This document shows positions 1 to 5,625 of a stretch of 6,740 bases of DNA, piece by piece. Origin of the DNA: JBLHLB01 sp047618505 (GTDB lineage Bacteria > Planctomycetota > UBA1135 > GCA-002686595); assembly GCA_047618505.1 (NCBI GenBank), contig JBLHLB010000228.1, positions 1 to 6,740 of the forward strand, read 5' to 3'. Positions within the stretch are counted from its first letter, which is position 1, and each line of letters opens with the position of its first letter. The notes beneath the pieces were generated by a model. That model was not told the origin of the DNA. It saw only the letters and a program-made list of their open reading frames with translations, and searched no databases. The position numbers and the translations under genes are program-made.

Positions 1-44
1 TTGCGCGGACGCATGCCTTTCCAGCTCCAAGGTTGCACGCTCAT
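1..44 (-). CDS. Start of a downstream gene, partial; rodA expected by synteny
   Basis: An ATG at 44-42 overlaps the mrdA stop as ATGA. The frame reads MSVQPWSWKGMRPR and leaves the window still open. The preceding nine bases, CCGCGATGA, are identical to the mreC-mreD junction of this operon, which supports a real coupled start. Only 14 codons are visible, so the product cannot be recognised. In many bacteria rodA follows mrdA, and a short polar, basic N terminus before the first membrane segment would suit RodA, but that identity is inferred from order only. Confidence 0.55.
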   Translation of the reverse strand, partial: MSVQPWSWKGMRPR

Positions 45-3000
45 CGCGGAAGGAAGTCCCCGACTTCCATGCCCTTGGCCCGCAGATACGCGCGCACCTC
101 CGAGGACTGCAGGAACGCTTCGGCCAGGTAGACCGCGCCGTGGGAAGAAGTCGTCACCGTATCGTGCACGAACACCACGAAGATCACTTCTGGGTTCTCG
201 ACCGGAGCAAAGCCCGCAACCCAGGTGTGTTTACGAATCAGACGATCGGATTCTGAGTTACGACTGGTGAAGTCCGCACTCCCAGTCTTGGCCGCAATAT
301 GAAAACCCAGGGCGTGCTTTGATAGGGCCTTGAACCCGGTGCCCTTGCGGTCATTTGTAACGCCCAAGAGAGAACTGACGATCCGCCGCCGGGCTCCCTC
401 ATCCAGGGGAACCGGCTGGCCGGGCTCCCGGGGAATGTCACGCGCCCCCACCTGTTCAACGATGCGCAGGTTCGGCAGATTCCCAGTCCCCAGGGCGGCA
501 AAGGCACGCGCCAACTGCATGGGCGTCGTATTCAAGACGCCTAGACCATTGCCCGCCATACGTTCCTCACGCGGGGTCAGATTGCCGCTCTTGAAGACCC
601 TTTGGTCCACATCCTCTCGCAGTCCGAGCCGGCCGCGCAGACCATCCGCCCAGGGAGGCGCTGTTCGAACCCCTGTGCCGCTGTCCAGGCCAAAGATCGA
701 AGCAAGATCCATGAACTCGCTCGGCTCCATCGACTCCCCTACCCGGGCGAAGTACGCGTTGCAGGAACCCAACAGCGCCTGGTGAAGATTCACTCGACCG
801 TGCCCACTCGGCTTCCAGCAATGCAGGTCCACATAACCCGCGCCACGTCCGCCAATCGAAGCGCAATTCGTGAACTCGGTCGGCTCGAGGCCCTTACGCG
901 AAAGTGCATACCAACCCATCAATGGCTTTATCACTGACCCAGGCGGCTGGAAGTTCGGCAATCGGAGCGTGCGCTCGATCGGATTCGCGCGCTGACCGGT
1001 GGCGTTAACACCCGGGTCCTCGAAGGGCGTCGGCTCCGAGGCCGACACAAGGATGTCGCCATCCGCCGTGATCATCACAATGGCACCCACGGGATTCGCG
1101 GCCCAGGCCGCGTCGAAGCTGGGGTCGGCCGGGACAAGAATCGGGTTGGAAAGCACGCGCTCCGCCGCCCGCTGCAGATTGAGATTCAGGGTCAGCCGAA
1201 GGTCTTCGCCGTTGGTCGGATCCTTACGGCGACGCCCCACGCCCGCTTCACGAACCTCCTGCAGTCCAATCTCCTCGCGGTAACCATTAGCGCCGCGCAG
1301 TTCCGGATCGAAGAAGCCCTCGACGCCTGAGACACCGCGCACCTCGTCCGGAAGAAGCACCTGACCCACGAGGGCGTAGAGTTCTTCTTCCTCCGCCTGG
1401 CCCCGCCGCGGTTGATTCCATAGTTCACGTAGGCGCTGGGCACCGGCACGGTTCTGCACCAAGAGACGTTCGTCCACTGCAGACGTATGCCCGATGATCC
1501 CCGCCGCCAGGGGTCCAGAGTCTTCCACGCGTTGAATCACCTCGCGCTCCCAGGCCTCCTGCGCTTCAATCCCCGGGAAGCTTTTAGCGAAGCGCGTCAA
1601 GATGTGGACCACTTCGTAGTCCGGTTCCGTGCGCGTCAACGCGCGCGGGCGCAGGCCAAAGTCCTTGAGATAGTAGTCCGCACGTTCAATGGCCCTGTCG
1701 CGACGCGAGGGCGCGATCACCAGGAGCCCCTCTGAGCTGAGCTCCCGCGGCCCATCGGCAGAGTCGATCAACTCGTCCAACAGGGCCGAAAGCCCATCCT
1801 GAAAGGCCGCGTCCCAGCGCTGAGCCATGCGCCGCGTGAGTTCGAAGGCCAAGTCCTCCTGGGAGCGCTTGCGCTTGGGCGCAGCAAAGAGCCGACCTAG
1901 GCGCACACCATCAGAGACTCCCGCGACACGGGCTGCAAGGCTCGGCATCAGCCAAGTGCCCAAGTCCCCCACTTCGATCATCGGTGTCGGCTTCGGGTAC
2001 AGGGACGACACGGGTACGGCCGCATCCAAGAGCTCCCAGGGATTCGGCCGCACTTGAAAAGCATCGAGGGCGGAGAGGGTTTCTTCGTCACGCAATTCGC
2101 GCGCGAGCCTGCGTAGCTCCGGATCACGGAAAGGCAGCAGACGTTGCTGCTGGAGGCGCAAGGGCACATCCACGGCCAACCACTCCTCCAGGGAATCCAG
2201 GACGCACTGGCGCTCCTCCAGCTCCCAATTCAAAGCCTCCTGTTCCGGTTCAAAGCGGGCGTCCAGCCGATCTCCTACGCCGCCCTCATAACTGAAGAGA
2301 GCCGTCAAACGATCGAGTACGTCCTCCGGCGTGGCCGAGCGGGTCTTATCCAAAACGAGGTCCGCGTGCAGGCGCGGCAGGGCCCAGCCGTCACGCCAAC
2401 TCGCTGTCCACCCATTCCTCGCGGTCTCCGCCCATTCCCCCAGACGCTCTTCGTCCCAGGCAAATAGATCCGCGATCCACTGCAGATCGATGTGCGTAAG
2501 CAGAGTCTCTGGAGTCAATCGACCGGCCGAGAAGCCAGCCGCTTCGGCGAAGAGCTTGGAGGCCGCGGCGTCTTCGACAAAACGGCGTGCGCGCTCAATT
2601 TCACCGATCGCCAAATCCAGGGGAAGCAGCCCCTCAAGGTCTGCATCTGAGGCGTGAATGCCGTCCTCTTCCAGTCGAGCCAGAACCGCGAAGCGACTCA
2701 GCTGCTGCATGGATTCGACCAGACGCACCCGCAGGTCGAGCAGCAGCTCCTCTTCCGTTTCTCCGTGCTCCGCAGCGGCCACGCTCAGGAAGGAAACCTG
2801 TCCGTCGCTGCGTTTGATGCGCTTATCCACGAGACGCCATTGGCGGCTCTCGAGGCCTAGGAGATTGCGCAGGTAGAAGTGCAGGTCCGCCACGCGCTGC
2901 CGGCGGTGCTCACTGCGAGCCGTATCACGGCGCATCTGTCGATCCCCCTCCAGGGCCGGCTCGTTCCAGCCCTCTGCCACGAGGGCATCACCTAGGGACC

Positions 3001-3379
3001 AATTCTCAATCTCCTCAGGCGTGAGGTGCACGAGATCCAGTGCCCACTCCTCTAGCCGCTCCGCCGTGTCCGGCAGGGACACAGCACGACCCTCCAGGAG
3101 CGAGCGCGCGTGGGCGACCTGGCCCAGGGGATGGCTGCGACGGAAGTCGCGGTAGACCAAGAATAGGTGATAGGTCGGCTTGTCGCGCACCATCACGGAG
3201 CCGTCACTGGCCAAGATGCGACCACGCTCGTACTTCAAGACATGACCGGAGTGAAGCAGGCGTGCCGCCTCGTCCGCCCAGACAGCGTTGTGCACAATCT
3301 GGATGTTCCACAGGCGCGCGACAAGCACTACTCCACCAAGGAGCAATATGAGTAGCAGAGGTTGAATCCGACGACCCAT
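41..3379 (-). CDS. mrdA: PBP2, elongation transpeptidase with a ~450-residue pedestal insertion
   Basis: This class B penicillin-binding protein cross-links peptidoglycan during elongation and works with RodA. It has a membrane anchor at residues 5-23, then the pedestal motif YERGRILASDG (50-60). The transpeptidase domain is complete: SVIK at 815-818 with the acylated serine S815, SCN at 872-874, and KTGS at 1031-1034. The GVSGVEGFFDPELRGANGY segment ahead of the catalytic domain is typical of PBP2, as is CWKPSGHG (854-861). The length, 1,112 residues, is nearly double the usual 580-700. The excess lies between LTPEEIENW (119-127) and DYEVVHIL (587-594), where ordinary PBP2s have only a short linker. 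I chose the ATG at 3379, which forms TAATG with the mreD stop. An open frame extends 33 codons further upstream, but that stretch lies inside mreD and is not protein-like. The end overlaps the next frame by ATGA. Confidence 0.95.
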   Translation of the reverse strand: MGRRIQPLLLILLLGGVVLVARLWNIQIVHNAVWADEAARLLHSGHVLKYERGRILASDGSVMVRDKPTYHLFLVYRDFRRSHPLGQVAHARSLLEGRAVSLPDTAERLEEWALDLVHLTPEEIENWSLGDALVAEGWNEPALEGDRQMRRDTARSEHRRQRVADLHFYLRNLLGLESRQWRLVDKRIKRSDGQVSFLSVAAAEHGETEEELLLDLRVRLVESMQQLSRFAVLARLEEDGIHASDADLEGLLPLDLAIGEIERARRFVEDAAASKLFAEAAGFSAGRLTPETLLTHIDLQWIADLFAWDEERLGEWAETARNGWTASWRDGWALPRLHADLVLDKTRSATPEDVLDRLTALFSYEGGVGDRLDARFEPEQEALNWELEERQCVLDSLEEWLAVDVPLRLQQQRLLPFRDPELRRLARELRDEETLSALDAFQVRPNPWELLDAAVPVSSLYPKPTPMIEVGDLGTWLMPSLAARVAGVSDGVRLGRLFAAPKRKRSQEDLAFELTRRMAQRWDAAFQDGLSALLDELIDSADGPRELSSEGLLVIAPSRRDRAIERADYYLKDFGLRPRALTRTEPDYEVVHILTRFAKSFPGIEAQEAWEREVIQRVEDSGPLAAGIIGHTSAVDERLLVQNRAGAQRLRELWNQPRRGQAEEEELYALVGQVLLPDEVRGVSGVEGFFDPELRGANGYREEIGLQEVREAGVGRRRKDPTNGEDLRLTLNLNLQRAAERVLSNPILVPADPSFDAAWAANPVGAIVMITADGDILVSASEPTPFEDPGVNATGQRANPIERTLRLPNFQPPGSVIKPLMGWYALSRKGLEPTEFTNCASIGGRGAGYVDLHCWKPSGHGRVNLHQALLGSCNAYFARVGESMEPSEFMDLASIFGLDSGTGVRTAPPWADGLRGRLGLREDVDQRVFKSGNLTPREERMAGNGLGVLNTTPMQLARAFAALGTGNLPNLRIVEQVGARDIPREPGQPVPLDEGARRRIVSSLLGVTNDRKGTGFKALSKHALGFHIAAKTGSADFTSRNSESDRLIRKHTWVAGFAPVENPEVIFVVFVHDTVTTSSHGAVYLAEAFLQSSEVRAYLRAKGMEVGDFLPR
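1643..2998 (-). other. Helix-rich insertion in the PBP2 pedestal (residues ~128-579)
   Basis: This in-frame block interrupts the part of PBP2 that normally joins the LSPEEI-like segment to the FPGV-like segment. It is rich in E, R, L, A and D, looks mostly alpha-helical, and lacks hydrophobic membrane spans. It holds about 13 tryptophans, roughly twice the density of the C-terminal half. Thr-Pro-Glu helix starts occur at 120 (canonical position), 289 and 350, which could mark repeated helical modules. A basic stretch APKRKRSQED lies in its C-terminal third. I recognise no known domain. It is continuous coding sequence with no frameshift or stop. Boundaries are approximate. Confidence 0.75.
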
Positions 3380-3945
3380 TAGCGACCCGTCCGAAGAAGG
3401 GGGGAAAGGCCCGGCAGGCCACGTAGGTAGGGCAGGAAGAACAGGGCGATAACCCCCGTGGACACGGCGGAACGCCAACAGGACTCCAGGGCCGTGGGAC
3501 CGAAACCCGCGCCATAGGAAACGCCAGGCTGCAAGGTTCCCTGGGTGATCACCAGGAAGCAGCCCAGGGTCAAGGTCGCCAGTGCGGCGAAGAGAGCACG
3601 TGCGAGCGGCCCGTCCAGAAGCACTAGCTCCCGCAGGGGGCCTGCGAAGCCCACCAGACCGAGATAGCCAACAAGGATAGCCAGGGGCGGATCAGCGCTC
3701 GTGGCGATGCGTGCCAGGGCGACGACGCAGGCCACCCGCCAGGCCAATTCGCGGGGAACGCGCGCATCCAGGGATAGCACTAGGAGCAGGCCCAGATCCG
3801 GTGCCCAGTCCCCCCAATTGCCGTGCACGGCGATGCGACCCTGGAAGGCAAAGAGCCACGTGCTCCAAAGCAGCAACAGCAACCAGGGTAACTTGCCTGT
3901 GCGCCTGGACATGGCCCGGCGAGGCGTGGTGCGGGGCAGGATCAT
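3379..3945 (-). CDS. mreD: MreD, integral membrane rod-shape protein
   Basis: MreD is a polytopic inner-membrane subunit of the elongation complex and partners MreC. The 188-residue product is strongly hydrophobic, with about five or six membrane segments near residues 19-34, 48-62, 67-81, 86-110, 114-134 and 160-174. The APDLGLLLVL stretch at 48-57 matches the family's conserved Pro-Asp-Leu opening of the second segment. Otherwise the family is poorly conserved and the call leans on position between mreC and the PBP2 gene. The ATG at 3945 overlaps the mreC stop as ATGA, which favours this start. A second in-frame ATG at 3912 (residue 12, MSRRTGKLPW) would leave a basic N terminus directly before the first membrane segment and is a possible alternative. 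The stop shares one base with the next gene's start (TAATG). Size is close to normal for the family. Confidence 0.9.
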   Translation of the reverse strand: MILPRTTPRRAMSRRTGKLPWLLLLLWSTWLFAFQGRIAVHGNWGDWAPDLGLLLVLSLDARVPRELAWRVACVVALARIATSADPPLAILVGYLGLVGFAGPLRELVLLDGPLARALFAALATLTLGCFLVITQGTLQPGVSYGAGFGPTALESCWRSAVSTGVIALFFLPYLRGLPGLSPLLRTGR

Positions 3946-5366
3946 CGCGGCTCGAACTCCCCGCGCGCGGACTCGATGCGCACGTAGAGGGTACGCAGAA
4001 GATGAGGTGCGAAGTCCCCCTCTAGTCGAACGATCAGTGGACCTTCCTCGGCGCGCGGCAGGGTTGCTTCGCCGAGATAGAAGCCACTCTCAAGCCCGGG
4101 ATCTCCGGAGCCTGTGAATAGTTGCGCTTCCACGTGGGAGCCGCTGCCGGGAAGGCTCTGTTCCACGCGCGACAGCCAGCGCAGAAGCACCTGGCCCGTT
4201 TGCTTGTCGCGCCCTATGGAAACCAACCGGCCCAGGACCAGGGGCTCGGAGAAATCTGGGACGCGGGCAACGGCAACAACTTGGAAGCCGGGGTCCCCTA
4301 CGAAGGCGACCCGTGCGCTGGTGGGACCGACGGCGGAGATGCGACCCACGAGACGCTGGCCGATGGCGGTCACCGCCGCGCCGACTTCAACTCCCGCAAG
4401 AGATCCGGCGTTGATCACACCAGCTTCCCGCCAGGGCGAAGGGTCGGAGCCGACGAGGGCTCGCGCGCGCTTCCAACTGGCTCGCGACGACAAACTACCG
4501 GGCTCTTCAACGCCGCCGCGGGCGTCCTCTGGAACGAGGATCACGACGTAAAACAGGCCGTCTTCGTAGTCGATACGCGGCTGCACCCGCCAACCTCCGT
4601 CGGGCACCCGCTCGGCGTTCCCTAGGATGAAGCCACGCGACAGCTGCGAGAAGGTCTCGGTGTCGTCGAAGAGCTCATCGACGCACACAAGTCCCTTCAG
4701 CAGCTTGCGATCCGAGGGGTTGTGCAGGGCCAGGAAGCGCGCGTCCTCCGCACGGGGTCTGCGCTCGGAGGAAACGTAGAGACCTCCAACGGTGGAGTAG
4801 ACCGGACCACCATCTGCCCCGGCACCGGCGACACTCGCACCGATGTGAAAGCCCGCAGCCGTGACCAGCTCCACCAGGGCCGTTCCCCATGTGGGGACAG
4901 GTGAATCGAGGCCCGTGGGCGTTGGGTCCGCCAGGACATCAAGCACGCGCCCGACGTAGGCATTGCCACAGACCACCGGTAAACCCGGCACGATGCCGGT
5001 GATGTCCGAGAGCTGAACCAGGATGCGGTCTTCGCTGCTGGCGTCACGGCCTCGTACTTCGCCGCCCACGAGCGTTCGTCCCTGGCGCAGGTTCGGGTCC
5101 GAGGGCTCGGCACGGCGTTGGAGGTCGCGCTTGAGGGCAACGCTAAGGCGCACCTCATCCGGGGCCGTGCTGGCTAGGTCGCGCTCAGCTGCGAGCAGAG
5201 AGCGGCGCTCAAAGATGCGCAAGGGCGCCGCCAACTCCGCTGCCAATCGCAGGGGCGCCGTTAGCCATTGGACAGCGAGCTGCACAGGTGCCACTGGCCG
5301 GAGGGCCAGGAGCAGGAGCGCACACCAAACGAGAAAGCGTGCTGAGCGTGCCTGTCTTACGTTCAC
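3942..5366 (-). CDS. mreC: MreC with two tandem beta domains
   Basis: MreC is a bitopic inner-membrane protein whose periplasmic beta domain links MreB/MreD to PBP2 and activates it. Residues 11-22 are a short hydrophobic anchor after a basic N terminus (R4, R7, R10). Residues 40-97 should be helical but are broken by prolines, with no clear heptads. Residues 99-279 match an MreC core: the GRDASS segment (106-111), GIVPGLPVV (124-132), YVGRV (137-141), and GFILG (245-249). Residues 301-465 repeat this order: GSDPSP (306-311), GVEVGAAV (325-332), LVGRI (339-343), VGPTSARV (346-353), DPGF (358-361), and GFYLG (428-432). At 474 residues it is well beyond the usual 270-370. The start is GTG at 5366; an in-frame TAG lies about 20 bases upstream, so no earlier start is available. 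The 3' end overlaps mreD by ATGA. The assignment rests on motifs plus synteny; the duplication is my reading of the sequence. Confidence 0.93.
   Translation of the reverse strand: MNVRQARSARFLVWCALLLLALRPVAPVQLAVQWLTAPLRLAAELAAPLRIFERRSLLAAERDLASTAPDEVRLSVALKRDLQRRAEPSDPNLRQGRTLVGGEVRGRDASSEDRILVQLSDITGIVPGLPVVCGNAYVGRVLDVLADPTPTGLDSPVPTWGTALVELVTAAGFHIGASVAGAGADGGPVYSTVGGLYVSSERRPRAEDARFLALHNPSDRKLLKGLVCVDELFDDTETFSQLSRGFILGNAERVPDGGWRVQPRIDYEDGLFYVVILVPEDARGGVEEPGSLSSRASWKRARALVGSDPSPWREAGVINAGSLAGVEVGAAVTAIGQRLVGRISAVGPTSARVAFVGDPGFQVVAVARVPDFSEPLVLGRLVSIGRDKQTGQVLLRWLSRVEQSLPGSGSHVEAQLFTGSGDPGLESGFYLGEATLPRAEEGPLIVRLEGDFAPHLLRTLYVRIESARGEFEPR
3972..4466 (-). repeat. MreC beta domain, copy 2 (residues ~301-465)
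   Basis: This is the second unit inside MreC, collinear with copy 1. Offsets between equivalent motifs are about 200 residues for the GRDASS/GSDPSP and VGR motifs, 188 for GF(H/Q), and 183 for GF(I/Y)LG. It is the copy that looks more like a canonical MreC, with LVGRI, VGPTSARV and DPGF, followed by the late GFYLGEA motif and a closing strand (LRTLYVRI, 457-464). It contains no cysteine. Confidence 0.74.
4530..5072 (-). repeat. MreC beta domain, copy 1 (residues ~99-279)
   Basis: This is the first of two apparently homologous units inside MreC. It contains GRDASS, GIVPGLPVV, YVGRV, AAGFHIGASV (170-179) and RGFILGNA (244-251), each in the position expected for an MreC core. Relative to copy 2 it carries a longer stretch after YVGRV (about 141-162). 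It holds the only two cysteines of the periplasmic part, C133 and C228. The homology to copy 2 is at protein level and distant; boundaries are approximate. Confidence 0.72.
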
Positions 5367-5401
5367 GGTTGGCTCAACCCACTAGCGATGTTCCCGTGAA
5401 C
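5361..5401 (-). promoter_or_regulatory. Inverted repeat enclosing the mreC GTG start
   Basis: On the transcript strand GTTCACGG (5401-5394) pairs perfectly with CCGTGAAC (5368-5361), and the second arm contains the mreC start codon (5366-5364). Inside the loop, GGTTG-AGC-CAACC (5379-5367) can form a competing 5-bp hairpin that ends one base before the GTG; the two structures share the CC at 5368-5367. No strong Shine-Dalgarno lies in front of the GTG. This could limit independent initiation at mreC, with upstream translation opening the start. Pairing is visible in the sequence; function is inferred. Confidence 0.35.
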
Positions 5402-5608
5402 CATTTCTGACCACAGCGTTGGCCTTGGGCACCACACGGGCCCACGCCACATAACCAAGGTTCCCCGCGCCGGGCCGACATCAAGCCGACCTACGGGAGC
5501 AACGTCGCCGCTAGGGAATCGCCCGCAGGCGAGATCGCCCATGTCTAAACGCTTCCTAATCGAATTCCGAGGTGCCGAGTCCATGGTGTGTATCCAGAGG
5601 ATACGCAT
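5363..5608 (-). CDS. Possible small ORF in the mreB-mreC gap, 81 codons, unrecognised
   Basis: The frame starts with ATG 17 bases after the mreB stop and ends in a TGA that overlaps the mreC start as GTGA. It therefore fills the gap almost exactly. The product is basic and rich in Gly, Pro and Arg. It has no membrane segment, signal peptide or motif that I know, and only a weak ribosome-binding site. In a GC-rich genome a chance open frame of this length is not rare. It may instead be untranslated, or its translation may serve only to deliver ribosomes to mreC. It is listed because of the tight overlap, not because the protein looks real. Confidence 0.25.
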   Translation of the reverse strand: MRILWIHTMDSAPRNSIRKRLDMGDLACGRFPSGDVAPVGRLDVGPARGTLVMWRGPVWCPRPTLWSEMVHGNIASGLSQP

Positions 5609-5625
5609 CCGGACCCGGCTGGTCG
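5367..5625 (-). other. mreB-mreC intergenic region
   Basis: This 259-base gap contrasts with the 1- to 4-base overlaps elsewhere in the operon. It holds the 5590-5604 hairpin, a longer-range inverted repeat CCTTGG (5423-5428) / CCAAGG (5455-5460), and the structure over the mreC start. I see no convincing sigma-70 promoter and no T-tailed terminator. A second transcription start for mreCD-mrdA could lie here but cannot be shown from sequence alone. Confidence 0.5.
5590..5604 (-). repeat. Short hairpin after mreB
   Basis: GTATCC-TCT-GGATAC, read on the minus strand, is a perfect 6-bp stem with a 3-base loop about 20 bases after the mreB stop. The flanks pair imperfectly. No T tract follows, so it is not a standard intrinsic terminator. 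It could be a pause or RNA-processing and stability element between mreB and mreC, or it could arise by chance. Confidence 0.3.

Noticed and set aside
41..3379. Gene fusion or frameshift as the reason for the PBP2 size
   Set aside because: The frame is continuous, the canonical PBP2 parts flank the extra block on both sides, and no second start or stop is needed, so an internal insertion explains it better than a fusion of neighbouring genes.
3380..3478. A 33-codon upstream extension of the PBP2 frame (start at 3478)
   Set aside because: It lies wholly inside mreD, is Pro/Arg-rich and unlike a PBP2 N terminus. The ATG at 3379 forms a TAATG junction and is followed directly by the membrane anchor.
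330..4625. Numerous plus-strand open frames of 60-170 codons opposite mrdA, mreD and mreC
   Set aside because: They are low-complexity Arg/Pro/Ser-rich translations expected opposite GC-rich coding sequence, show no motifs, and conflict with well-supported minus-strand genes.
5585..5609. Intrinsic terminator after mreB
   Set aside because: The hairpin core is only 6 bp with mismatched flanks and is not followed by a T tract on the minus strand.
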